Shown: piece by piece, positions 47,714 to 57,126 of the stretch
Numbering within the stretch: the first letter of the stretch is position 1
Layout: every line of letters begins with the position of its first letter
Assembly (NCBI RefSeq): GCF_030347395.1
Contig: NZ_CP128170.1
Coordinates: forward strand, 310,001-374,000
DNA length: 64,000 nucleotides
Source of the DNA: Microbacterium sp. ET2
GTDB taxonomy: Bacteria; Actinomycetota; Actinomycetes; Actinomycetales; Microbacteriaceae
Direction of reading: 5' to 3'
The notes under the pieces: generated by a model
What the model saw: the letters and a program-made list of their open reading frames with translations, nothing else
Databases searched by the model: none
What the model was told of the DNA's origin: nothing
Program-made: the position numbers and the translations under genes

Positions 47714-48427
47714 ATGACGAAGAAGACATCCGCCCGTCTCGTGACGATCGGTGCCCTGGCCGGCGTAGCCGCCCTCACCGTCGCGATGCCCGCCCACGCC
47801 GAGACCGCGGTCGAGGAGCCGGACACATTCACCAGCGCGTTCACCGTCATGGCGACTCCGGATCAGGTCATCAACAACGACGGCGTCGCCGCGCCCGGGC
47901 AGGAGGGTGCAACGGGGACGTTCACGTTCCGCATCAATTCCGAGTTGGAGATCATCTGCTACGACATCCGCCTGGAGGGTGTCAGCGGCGACTACCAGAG
48001 CCCGGCCAAGACGGCCACGCACATCCACGAGGCTGCGGCGGGTCAGCCGGGACCGCCGCGGATCGCGTTCCCGAACCCTGAGCCGGTGGGTGACGGACCG
48101 CGCACCTCCTCGGGATGCCTCCAGGGACCGTTCACGACGGGCGTCGAGGTTGACGGCGCCGACACCGGCGACGGATTCTCCCTCGCGGAGATCGAAGCGA
48201 ACCCCGCCGGATTCACCGGCGACTCGCACACCGTCGATTACGCGGCGGGCGTCGTACGCGGGCAGCTCTCAGCCATCCCCGTCGGCGGAGTGGACACCGG
48301 CGCCGGCGGAACCGCCGACACCGGCATCTCACCCCTCGGCATCGGCGGGGCCGCGCTGGCCGTCGCCGGTCTCGGGGTCGGCGCTGCGGTCGTCGTGAAC
48401 CGCCGCCGGCAGGCCGCCACTCGGTGA
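47714..48427 (+). CDS. CHRD-domain secreted protein with C-terminal sorting-like tail
   Basis: 237 residues. Signal peptide to about residue 28 (cleavage after AHA), then a CHRD domain with the conserved THIHEAAAGQPGPP segment. The C-terminus (about 195-237) has Gly/Thr-rich linkers with TADTG, a hydrophobic helix, and a terminal RRR tail, the shape of a sortase signal but not LPxTG. The next gene, overlapping by four bases (GTGA), is a class F sortase, so a substrate-enzyme pair is likely. The ATG at 47714 has GAGGAA just upstream; the longer frame is not needed. Confidence 0.85.
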   Translation: MTKKTSARLVTIGALAGVAALTVAMPAHAETAVEEPDTFTSAFTVMATPDQVINNDGVAAPGQEGATGTFTFRINSELEIICYDIRLEGVSGDYQSPAKTATHIHEAAAGQPGPPRIAFPNPEPVGDGPRTSSGCLQGPFTTGVEVDGADTGDGFSLAEIEANPAGFTGDSHTVDYAAGVVRGQLSAIPVGGVDTGAGGTADTGISPLGIGGAALAVAGLGVGAAVVVNRRRQAATR

Positions 48428-49068
48428 TCCGACCGCGGTCGGCCGCGCAGCGTCCATTCTGGGGGGAATGGGCGCTGCGCGGCGCGCTCGCGGCCGTGCT
48501 TGTGCTGGCGATCGGCAGCGCCGCCGCGTGCGCGACGCAGCGTTCGGCGGACTCACCGCCGCCCGCCTCGCCGGCGGTGAGCCAGGCCGCGCCGACGCCT
48601 TCGTCCGAGCCGGAGGCGCAAGCCCTTCCCCCTGCGCGGGTCTCCGTGCCGTCGATCAGTCTCGACGAGCCGCTCATCGACCTCGGCCTGAATGCCGACG
48701 GCTCGATGCAGGTACCGACCGACTTCGACGAGGTCGGATGGTTCACCGGTGGCGGTCGCCCGGGAGGAACCGGTCCGGTGGTGATCGCCGGGCACGTCGA
48801 TTCGCCGACCGGGCCCGCCGTGTTCGTGCGTCTTCGCGATGTGCAGGTCGGTGATCTCGTGGAGGTTGTGGACACGGCCGGCACGGCGCACGCGTACGTG
48901 GTGACGGAGACGACGGACTATCCGAAGTCCGCTTTCCCGACCGCGGCGGTGTTCGGAGCCGTCGTCACCGACGAACTCCGCCTCATCACATGCGGCGGGG
49001 TGTTCGACCAGGACGCCGGATCGTACGTGGACAACAGGGTCGTGTACGCCCAGCGCGTGGTTCCCTGA
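48424..49068 (+). CDS. Class F sortase
   Basis: 214 residues. N-terminal membrane anchor (about 17-40), Pro/Ala-rich linker, then a sortase barrel with catalytic His124 (VIAGHVDS), Cys190 (LRLITCGG) and Arg205 (NRVVYA). Sortase F members are actinobacterial transpeptidases that attach proteins to the wall; their sorting signals are poorly known. The GTG overlaps the stop of the CHRD gene. Its stop lies just before a 40-base copy of the ychF tail. Confidence 0.9.
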   Translation: MIRPRSAAQRPFWGEWALRGALAAVLVLAIGSAAACATQRSADSPPPASPAVSQAAPTPSSEPEAQALPPARVSVPSISLDEPLIDLGLNADGSMQVPTDFDEVGWFTGGGRPGGTGPVVIAGHVDSPTGPAVFVRLRDVQVGDLVEVVDTAGTAHAYVVTETTDYPKSAFPTAAVFGAVVTDELRLITCGGVFDQDAGSYVDNRVVYAQRVVP

Positions 49069-49108
49069 TCAGTCGTTGAAGCAGAACTCCACCACGTCAC
49101 CGTCCTAC
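49069..49108 (-). pseudogene. Duplicated 3' tail of ychF (40 bp)
   Basis: On the minus strand the sequence encodes DGDVVEF-C-FND and a stop, matching the last codons of ychF at 49976-50015 with 36 of 40 identical bases and only transitions. It is a remnant of a ychF copy, or the left half of a duplication that flanks the lipoprotein gene. Confidence 0.8.
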
Positions 49109-49169
49109 GCTCTTCCGGCGCGGCGCCCTCCTTCGCCGGAAACGACGACCAGCAGGAGCGGACATGGCT

Positions 49170-49175
49170 TAGGCT
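49170..49175 (+). promoter_or_regulatory. -10 hexamer TAGGCT, leaderless-type promoter
   Basis: TAGGCT ends six bases before the ATG at 49182, without a Shine-Dalgarno sequence. Confidence 0.5.
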
Positions 49176-49181
49176 TCGCGC

Positions 49182-49745
49182 ATGGAGCGGCGCCGATTTC
49201 TGCTTGCCGGCCTTGCCGCCGCGTCAATGATCGCGTTCGTGGGATGTTCAGACGCCGAAACCGACGTGCCGCAGACCCCTGCGGCAGTGGCCACGTACGA
49301 GTACCGCTACGGCGACGGTGCGAACGCGGCGCCGATCGTCGGAGTCCTCGATTTCAGCAGCGGCTGCGTGCGGTTCGAGGACGGCTCGGTACCTGTCTTC
49401 GCGAGCGCTGCCATTGAGTGGGTGGGCGACGCGCTGCTCATCGAAGGCGACCCGTATCGTGACGGCGATCTGCTCGATTCCGGCGGCGGCGAGTATTCCC
49501 AACCGCTGAAGGAGGGCCTTTCCATCCCGACGGAGTGCGAGGGACACCGGTACCTCGGCATCGGGCCGTCTCGAGACTTCATGCGCAGCTTTCCGCCGCC
49601 CGTCGCGAGACCGTGTCATGGTGAGTTCATCGCCGACGTCGATACGAGCGCTGAAGGCGCGGCATCCCCGGCGGAAGCAGCGGACGCCGGCGGATGGATA
49701 GTCTCCGGACTGAACTGCGCGAGCCCGTCCGACACAACCGGCTGA
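49182..49745 (+). CDS. Putative lipoprotein of unknown function
   Basis: 187 residues. Signal peptide MERRRFLLAGLAAASMIAFVG then Cys (lipobox), so probably lipid-anchored. The mature part is beta-rich with three more cysteines (GCVRFED, ECEGHRY, PCHGEF) and a final one near the C-terminus, which may form disulfides. I recognise no family. The gene and its flanks (49109-49975) lie between two copies of the ychF tail and look less GC-biased than the neighbours. Confidence 0.65.
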   Translation: MERRRFLLAGLAAASMIAFVGCSDAETDVPQTPAAVATYEYRYGDGANAAPIVGVLDFSSGCVRFEDGSVPVFASAAIEWVGDALLIEGDPYRDGDLLDSGGGEYSQPLKEGLSIPTECEGHRYLGIGPSRDFMRSFPPPVARPCHGEFIADVDTSAEGAASPAEAADAGGWIVSGLNCASPSDTTG

Positions 49746-49975
49746 GCTGGGGCCACTCGGTCCAAGATCAGGTGCTCGCGACACCGTCGGTGGTGTGAGA
49801 CGCACCGGACCCAGGGAGACGTCCGCAGACGTCTACCTATGACGTCGCCGTCCTGCGCACGGCCGATGTGCCTACCGTTGAGATAGCAGTGCGGCCTCAG
49901 CGCCGTCACCGTGGACCGAGTGCTCGCGGGAGGAGCGCTCTTCGGCTTACCGAAGTCGTGACCTCATTCGACCGA
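49746..49975. other. 230-base non-coding stretch upstream of ychF
   Basis: No plausible gene on either strand. It contains a short AGACGT/ACGTCT inverted repeat near 49818-49835. It belongs to the segment bracketed by the duplicated ychF tail. Confidence 0.5.
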
Positions 49976-51055
49976 TCAGTTGTTGAAGCGGAACTCCACC
50001 ACGTCGCCGTCCTGCATGACGTAATCCTTGCCCTCGAGGCGCGCCTTGCCCTTTGCACGGGCTTCGGCGACGGAGCCGAGGGCGACGAGGTCGTCGAAGG
50101 AGATCACCTCGGCCTTGATGAAGCCCTTCTCGAAATCGGTGTGGATGACACCGGCCGCCTGCGGCGCCTTCCAGCCCTTGCCGATCGTCCAGGCACGAGC
50201 CTCTTTCGGCCCCGCGGTCAGGTAGGTCTGAAGGCCCAGGGTGGCGAAGCCGATGCGGGCGAGCTGGTCGAGGCCCGACTCGGTCTGTCCCGTGGAGGCC
50301 AGCAGCTCGGCGGCATCCTCGGGGTCGAGATCGATCAGCTCCGACTCGATCTTCGCGTCCAGGAACACCGCCTGCGCCGGGGCCACCAGGGCGGCGAGCT
50401 CGGCCTTGCGTGCCTCGTCGGTGAGGACGGCCTCATCGACGTTGAAGACGAAGATGAAGGGCTTGGCCGTGAGAAGGCCCAGCTCCCTGATCGGCGACAA
50501 ATCGAGTCCGGAGGCCGACAGCAGCACGCCCTTCTGGAGCGCGTCCTGAGCGGCGACGGCGGTCTCGAGCACGGCGGGGTCGAGCTTCTTGCCCTTCACC
50601 TCCTTCTCGTACCGGGTGATGGCCTTCTCCAGCGTCTGAAGGTCGGCCAGCTGAAGCTCGGCGTTGATCGTCTCCATATCGCCGGCGGGGTTCACTGCTC
50701 CGTCGACGTGCACCACGTCATCGTCGGCGAAACCGCGCACCACCTGGGCGATGGCGTCGGCCTCGCGGATGTTGGCGAGGAACTGGTTTCCCAGCCCCTC
50801 CCCCTCGCTCGCGCCGCGGACGATGCCGGCGATGTCGACGAACGACACCGCCGCGGGCACCACACGCTCGCTGTGAAAGACTTCGGCGAGAGCATCCAGG
50901 CGCGGATCGGGCAGGTTCACCACCCCCACGTTCGGCTCGATCGTCGCGAACGGGTAGTTCGCTGCGAGCACCTGGTTCTTGGTGAGGGCGTTGAAGAGCG
51001 TCGATTTGCCGACGTTGGGTAGACCGACGATTCCGATGGTGAGAGCCACGGGCAT
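49976..51055 (-). CDS. ychF: Redox-regulated ATPase/GTPase YchF
   Basis: 359 residues. G motifs GLPNVGKST near the N-terminus, the switch region with [29 protein letters not shown] replacing the usual NKxD (typical of YchF, which prefers ATP), and a C-terminal TGS domain ending [21 protein letters not shown]. Ribosome-associated Obg-family protein. Transcribed leftward; a 40-base copy of its tail lies at 49069. Confidence 0.97.
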   Translation of the reverse strand: MPVALTIGIVGLPNVGKSTLFNALTKNQVLAANYPFATIEPNVGVVNLPDPRLDALAEVFHSERVVPAAVSFVDIAGIVRGASEGEGLGNQFLANIREADAIAQVVRGFADDDVVHVDGAVNPAGDMETINAELQLADLQTLEKAITRYEKEVKGKKLDPAVLETAVAAQDALQKGVLLSASGLDLSPIRELGLLTAKPFIFVFNVDEAVLTDEARKAELAALVAPAQAVFLDAKIESELIDLDPEDAAELLASTGQTESGLDQLARIGFATLGLQTYLTAGPKEARAWTIGKGWKAPQAAGVIHTDFEKGFIKAEVISFDDLVALGSVAEARAKGKARLEGKDYVMQDGDVVEFRFNN

Positions 51056-51091
51056 CCAGCCTACCGGCGGCGCGCGGCGTCGCCGACGCCG

Positions 51092-51838
51092 TCAGCGACG
51101 CACGACCCCTCGGAAGGCCTCGGTGCGATAGGGAAGCTCCACGACGCCGTTCTGGGCGAGTTCGTCGAACAGCGCTCCGACCTCGTCGAGGATCCTCCGA
51201 CGCGCGGTCACCTCGGCGGTGATGACAGAGCTGCGCGAGGCGGCCATATCGAGGAAGGCCTCGCGCCTGAGGGGGCGATGCCACTCCCAGACGCGCGTGT
51301 CGAATGCCTCGAAGCGCGGATGCGGCCTGGGACCGCCCTCCGAGATAAGCTGCTCCGCCGAGGACCCGTGCATGATCCCGGTGAGGCGGTGCACCCAGGC
51401 GACGCGCTCGTCGCGGACGTTCCAGACAAGACCCAGGACGCCGCCCTCGCGCAGCACCCGGCCCGCTTCGACGGCGCCGGCGACCGGATCGACCCAGTGC
51501 CATGCCTGACCGCCGACGACGGCGTCGACCGATGCGTCGGGGAGCGGCATCCGCTCTGCTGTTCCGACGAACGCAGGGGTTCCGGGAACACGTCGCCGCA
51601 GCTCCGCCAGCATGTCGGCATCGGGGTCGACCGCGACGACCTCCGCTTCGAGCTCACGAAGGACTCGGGTGAGCTTGCCCGTTCCCGCGCCCACGTCTGC
51701 GACCCGCGGACGCCGCCCGGGCTCGGTCACGGGCTCGAGGAGCCACGCGACCGCCTCCGCGGGGTAGTCAGGGCGGCCGCTCTCGTAGCGAGTGGCCTCG
51801 CGTCCGAACGAGGTGGACATCTCCTCACGGCTGACCAT
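51092..51838 (-). CDS. Class I SAM-dependent methyltransferase
   Basis: 248 residues. Motif I is VADVGAGTGKLTRVL, the ribose-contact VAVDPDADML follows, then DASVDAVVGGQAWHWVDP. The DAVVGGQAWHW segment places it in the UbiE/Methyltransf_11-like group. Substrate unknown. The ATG at 51838 or the in-frame ATG at 51820 (MSTSFGREATRYESGRPDYP, preceded by GAGG) could be the start. Confidence 0.85.
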   Translation of the reverse strand: MVSREEMSTSFGREATRYESGRPDYPAEAVAWLLEPVTEPGRRPRVADVGAGTGKLTRVLRELEAEVVAVDPDADMLAELRRRVPGTPAFVGTAERMPLPDASVDAVVGGQAWHWVDPVAGAVEAGRVLREGGVLGLVWNVRDERVAWVHRLTGIMHGSSAEQLISEGGPRPHPRFEAFDTRVWEWHRPLRREAFLDMAASRSSVITAEVTARRRILDEVGALFDELAQNGVVELPYRTEAFRGVVRR

Positions 51839-51920
51839 CCCCCGAGCCTACGCCGACACGATCCGGCGAACATCGGCGCGCCTCGGACACCGGCGGCCGG
51901 GTGACGGAGAGGGTGAAGCC

Positions 51921-52538
51921 GTGCCTCTGGACTTCACCGCAATCGACTTCGAGACGGCGAACTCCAGCAGCGCTTCGGCATGTGCGGTCGGCTTGGCGCG
52001 GGTCCGCGGCGGGGAGGTCGTCGCCACCGCGGGGTGGCTCATCCGCCCGCCCGCCGGCCACGACCACTTCTTCGACATCAACATGCGCATCCACGGCATC
52101 CGACCGGAGGACGTCCTCCACGCCCCAAGCTGGTCCGATCAGCTCGGCGACCTCGCCGGATTCGCCGGCGGCGACGTGCTCGTGGCGCACAATGCCGGCT
52201 TCGACATGGCCGTGCTCGCGCGCGCATGCGAGGCGACCGGTGACGAGTGCCCACCCTACCGGTACGCGTGCAGCCTGCAGGTGGCGCGCAAGGTGTATCA
52301 GCTGCCGTCCTATCGACTGCCCTTCGTCGCCGCGGAGGCGGGATTCGCCGAGTTCGCCCATCACAACGCCGTGGCCGACGCCCTCGCGTGCGCGCATGTG
52401 ATGATCGATGCGGCGCGACGCGTCGCCGCCGACGACATCGACGACCTGGCGGCGTGGACCGGTGTCCGGGTCTCGCAGATCGCCGTCGCCGCCGCGCCGG
52501 CGCCACGGCGTTCGGTGTCGTTCGAGGCCGTCGCCTAG
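51921..52538 (+). CDS. DEDDh-type 3'-5' exonuclease
   Basis: 205 residues of the DnaQ-like fold. Exo I: DFTAIDFETAN with Asp and Glu; Exo II: LVAHNAGFDMAVL; Exo III: HHNAVADALA with His and Asp. It resembles epsilon-like exonucleases, but it is not fused to a polymerase. The GTG at 51921 has GAGAGGG seven bases upstream; the longer frame is not supported. Divergent from the methyltransferase gene. Confidence 0.9.
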   Translation: MPLDFTAIDFETANSSSASACAVGLARVRGGEVVATAGWLIRPPAGHDHFFDINMRIHGIRPEDVLHAPSWSDQLGDLAGFAGGDVLVAHNAGFDMAVLARACEATGDECPPYRYACSLQVARKVYQLPSYRLPFVAAEAGFAEFAHHNAVADALACAHVMIDAARRVAADDIDDLAAWTGVRVSQIAVAAAPAPRRSVSFEAVA

Positions 52539-52595
52539 GCGTGAGACCTCACGCGCCGCGCAGGCGATGTCCTACCCCTCGGGCAGGGTGAGGTC

Positions 52596-53900
52596 ATGGA
52601 CGCGCTCCTTCTTCCCCTCCTCGTCACGGTGAGCCTCTTCGCCGGGGTTCTCGCCGGCTGGACGCTCGCAACGATGCGCGCGCACAGCCGTACGGCTGCC
52701 GTGCGCGAGCGCCTGGCGGCCTCCCAAGCCTCTGAAGCTGCGATCGGGGCACAGCTCACCGAGCAGCTTCGGCTCTATCGGGACTTCGTCGCGCAGTCCC
52801 GCGCCGAGCAGGCGACGCGCGAAGAACGAGAGCGCCGCGAGCAGGCGGTCCTTCGGGCCCTCGCGCCGGTCGCCGAGACCCTGCAGACGATGCAGCATCG
52901 CGTCGGCGAGATCGAACGTGAGCGGCAGGAGCAGTTCGGCAGTCTCGCCGAGCAGCTCCGTCGTGCGCAGCAGTCCGACGAGGCCCTGCGTGCCACGACC
53001 GAATCCCTCGCGTCGGCACTGCGATCGGGCACCACGCGTGGAGTGTGGGGCGAGACCCAGCTGCGTCGGGTCGTCGAAGCGGCCGGACTCACACGGCACG
53101 TCGACTTCGATCTGCAGAGCGCCGTGAGATCGGATGCCGGCGGCGGGCGTCCCGACATGGTGATCCGACTGCCCGGCGACAAGGCGATCCCCGTCGACGC
53201 GAAGGTGCCGCTGGACGCCTACCTCGAGGCATCGGCCATTTCCGACGGAGCCTCCGGTGAACCGGCGGTGCGCCGCCGTTCACTGCGCGAGAAGCACGTC
53301 AAAGCCGTCCGCGCACATGTGGATGCGCTGTCGAAGAAGGCCTACTGGGCGGGGCTTCGCTCGAGCCCCGAATTCGTCATCTGCTTCATGCCGAGCGAGT
53401 CGCTCTTGGCCGCGGCGCTGGAGGACGATCCGTCGCTTCTGGACTACGCCTTCAGCCGGCGCGTGGCGATAGCCTCGCCGGTCAACCTGTGGGCTGTCCT
53501 GAAGACGGTGGCCTACACCTGGACGCAGCAGGATGTCTCGGCCGACGCCCGCGTGCTGTTCGACCTGGGCACCCAGCTCTACGACCGCCTCGGCACTCTC
53601 GCCGGCCATGCTGACGAGCTGCGCCGGGCTCTCGAGCGCACCCTCGATGCCTACAACGGCCTGGTCGGGTCGCTCGAATCCCGCGTCCTCGTGACCGCAC
53701 GGAAATTCCCCGGCATCGATGAGACCAAGATCGATGCGCTCCGCGCGCCCGCGGCTGTCGAGTCCGGACCGCGCAGATTCACCGCGCCCGAACTGCTCGA
53801 CGATCTCGACGCGACGTCGGCGCCATCAGACGAACCGGCGCCCGCCGTGGCGGCGGATATCGGCGTCCTCCGGGACCGGCTCGGTCCCGAACGCCGCTGA
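52596..53900 (+). CDS. rmuC: DNA recombination protein RmuC
   Basis: 434 residues: one N-terminal membrane helix, a long coiled coil (about 30-145), and the RmuC nuclease-like domain with GVWGETQLRRVVEAAGL and PDMVIRLPGDKAIPVDAKVPLDAY. RmuC limits inversions between short inverted repeats. The ATG is at 52596. Ends 11 bases before the next, convergent gene. Confidence 0.95.
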   Translation: MDALLLPLLVTVSLFAGVLAGWTLATMRAHSRTAAVRERLAASQASEAAIGAQLTEQLRLYRDFVAQSRAEQATREERERREQAVLRALAPVAETLQTMQHRVGEIERERQEQFGSLAEQLRRAQQSDEALRATTESLASALRSGTTRGVWGETQLRRVVEAAGLTRHVDFDLQSAVRSDAGGGRPDMVIRLPGDKAIPVDAKVPLDAYLEASAISDGASGEPAVRRRSLREKHVKAVRAHVDALSKKAYWAGLRSSPEFVICFMPSESLLAAALEDDPSLLDYAFSRRVAIASPVNLWAVLKTVAYTWTQQDVSADARVLFDLGTQLYDRLGTLAGHADELRRALERTLDAYNGLVGSLESRVLVTARKFPGIDETKIDALRAPAAVESGPRRFTAPELLDDLDATSAPSDEPAPAVAADIGVLRDRLGPERR

Positions 53901-53910
53901 CGAGATGCGC

Positions 53911-54114
53911 TCAGGCCCCGCCGGGGACGAAGCTCAGAAGGGTGATGACCGCGATGGACACTCCGGCGAACGCGCCGATCATCCACCACGGCGAGAGCTG
54001 ATGGTCTTCATCCCGGCGCACCCGGAACAACACATCGGGGCGGCGGGCGGGGTCGACGGCGTCAGCGATGACCGCCTGAGCTCCCGTCTGCGGACCCACG
54101 GACTGTACCGACAT
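53911..54114 (-). CDS. Small hypothetical membrane protein
   Basis: 67 residues starting MSVQSVGPQTGAQAVIADAV with one strong membrane helix (WWMIGAFAGVSIAVITLLSF) near the C-terminus. No known family. The ATG at 54114 gives the most plausible start; the frame continues to 54189. Between it and glpX lie 160 bases with no convincing gene. Confidence 0.6.
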   Translation of the reverse strand: MSVQSVGPQTGAQAVIADAVDPARRPDVLFRVRRDEDHQLSPWWMIGAFAGVSIAVITLLSFVPGGA

Positions 54115-54273
54115 GGAGTAACCCCCTGCTGTGGATGAACGACACGTGACTCCGTTGGCACTGAGGTCAATTGTGCCAGAACCGTCCACAGATACCCGTC
54201 ACGACTGCGTCACGATCGACGATTCGCTAGAGTTCGCCCTTCGCTTCCGCGTGTCCGCACGACGAGGTCGCGT

Positions 54274-55263
54274 TCAGAGCCACTTGGAGGTCAGATGCTC
54301 CGACGTGATGCGGCGAAGGGTCCCCGAGGCGCCGCGGAGCACGACGCTCTCGGTGTAGACGTGGTCTCCTTCGCGACGCACGCCGTCGACCAGCTGCCCG
54401 TCGGTGACACCGGTGGCGACGAAGATGGTGTTGCTGCCCTTCACCAGGTCGTCGGCCTCGTACACATGGTCATTCAGGAGAAGACCGGCGTCGATGCCCT
54501 TCTGCTTCTCGTCATCGTCACGGGGCCACAGCACACCCTGGATGTGGCCGCCCAGGGCCTTGATCGCGCACGCGGTCACGATGCCCTCCGGACTGCCTCC
54601 GATCCCCACGCACATGTCCGTGCGGGCGTTGTGGCGCGCCGCATTGATCCCGCCGGCGACATCGCCGTCGCTCATCAGACGAGTGCCGGCCCCGGCGTCG
54701 CGGATCTCCGCGATCAGCCGCTCGTGCCGCGGGCGGTTCAGCACCGAGACGACGACCTCGTCGACGGGTTTGCCGAGCGCCTTGGCCAGCCGCCGGATGT
54801 TCTCGCCGATGGGGAGACGGATGTCGACCACGCCGACGCCGGCGGGACCGGTGACGAGCTTGTCCATGTAGAACACCGCCGAGGCGTCGAGCATCGATCC
54901 GCGGTCGGACACCGCGATCACCGAGAGGGCGTTGTTGCGCCCCGCAGCCGTCAGCGAGGTACCGTCGATCGGGTCGACGGCGATGTCGCACTGCGGGCCG
55001 CGGCCGTTGCCGACGCGCTCGCCGTTGAACAGCATCGGAGCGTCATCCTTCTCGCCCTCGCCGATCACGATCGTGCCGTCGAAGTTCACCGTGGTGAGGA
55101 AGGCGCGCATGGCGTCGACCGCGGCACCGTCGGCGGCTTCCTTCATCCCGCGGCCGATGAAGGGCACGGCGCGGATGGCCGCTGCTTCGGTGGCCCTCAC
55201 CAACTCCAGAGCGAGGTTGCGGTCGGGGTGCAGGGGGCTCATGTCGCCGGTGATGCTCACCAT
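54274..55263 (-). CDS. glpX: Class II fructose-1,6-bisphosphatase
   Basis: 329 residues. The metal-binding DPIDGTSL motif and IGEGEKDDAPM identify the GlpX type. It removes the 1-phosphate for gluconeogenesis; in actinobacteria it is usually the main enzyme. It is divergent from fba across 235 bases, so the two steps of the gluconeogenic branch lie together. Confidence 0.97.
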   Translation of the reverse strand: MVSITGDMSPLHPDRNLALELVRATEAAAIRAVPFIGRGMKEAADGAAVDAMRAFLTTVNFDGTIVIGEGEKDDAPMLFNGERVGNGRGPQCDIAVDPIDGTSLTAAGRNNALSVIAVSDRGSMLDASAVFYMDKLVTGPAGVGVVDIRLPIGENIRRLAKALGKPVDEVVVSVLNRPRHERLIAEIRDAGAGTRLMSDGDVAGGINAARHNARTDMCVGIGGSPEGIVTACAIKALGGHIQGVLWPRDDDEKQKGIDAGLLLNDHVYEADDLVKGSNTIFVATGVTDGQLVDGVRREGDHVYTESVVLRGASGTLRRITSEHLTSKWL

Positions 55264-55498
55264 GTCTCCAGCCTAGCCAGCGCCGGAGGCGAGCCACCGG
55301 CCCAGGGCAGGCCGGAGAGCGAAGGAACGCCGGTTCTTTCACCGTCGGTAAGTGCGCAGCGCTCGCCGTTCGCTTCGCAGACGGGCATGCGGCCGAGCCC
55401 TTCGCTAGAGTTTCGATCGACCCGCGTTGCGCGGAGCCCGCACGACCGACCCATCCCAGGCCACTCGACGACAGGCCGCTCGACAACAAGGAGTCCTC
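55264..55498. other. glpX/fba divergent intergenic region
   Basis: 235 bases with no gene. It holds TTCGCTAGAGTT near 55407 (a TAGAGT -10 for fba), which also occurs at about 54226. The ribosome-binding AAGGAG for fba is at its right end. Confidence 0.6.
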
Positions 55499-56530
<1,032 letters not shown>

Positions 56531-56549
56531 GGGCGACCGCGCCGACCGT

Positions 56550-57098
56550 TCAGACGCCGCGGTAGACCTCCAGGATGGTGGGTGCCCGCTCGGGGCGCTC
56601 CACCACCTCCACGGGGTCTCCCGCGCCGGCTGAACCGGTTCTCCGGACGCGCAGGTAGGCACCCAACCGGCCCTCGTCGGAGAAGCGCTTGACCCAGCCC
56701 CGCGCGTGGCTGCCGCCGACCCAGCGGGCGAATGTGGCGCACGGCGTGCGGGGCATCGTCACTTCGAGCTCCAGACGATCCCCGACGCGCCAGATCTCGC
56801 CCACGCGTGCCGCATTGACATCGATTCCGTCGACCCGGAGATTCTCGCCGAACCATCCGGGCGGAAGATCCCGTCCCAGCTGGCGTGCCCAGAAGTCGGC
56901 ATCCTCCTGCGCGTACGCGTAGAGCGCCTTGTCCAGCCCGCCGTGGTGCCTGCGATTGGCCTGGACATCGCCGCGCACGCCGTAGCGGCCGACGGGTGCC
57001 TGCCCCTCGATCGGGCGTTTGTCGATGGCGGTCACGCCGTTGGTTCCGGTGTCGGGTCGAAGCTGGTGGACCGCGCAGACGGCGAGGAGGCGAGGCAT
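56550..57098 (-). CDS. MOSC-domain protein
   Basis: 182 residues. The MOSC beta-barrel is present with HHGGLDKALYAYAQEDADFW and the conserved Cys in PRTPCATFARW. MOSC proteins (YiiM-like) act with molybdenum-cofactor sulfur or in detoxifying N-hydroxylated compounds. Convergent with fba. Confidence 0.85.
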   Translation of the reverse strand: MPRLLAVCAVHQLRPDTGTNGVTAIDKRPIEGQAPVGRYGVRGDVQANRRHHGGLDKALYAYAQEDADFWARQLGRDLPPGWFGENLRVDGIDVNAARVGEIWRVGDRLELEVTMPRTPCATFARWVGGSHARGWVKRFSDEGRLGAYLRVRRTGSAGAGDPVEVVERPERAPTILEVYRGV

Positions 57099-57126
57099 CC
57101 GATCAGCCTAGGGCGATGAGCCGGAA

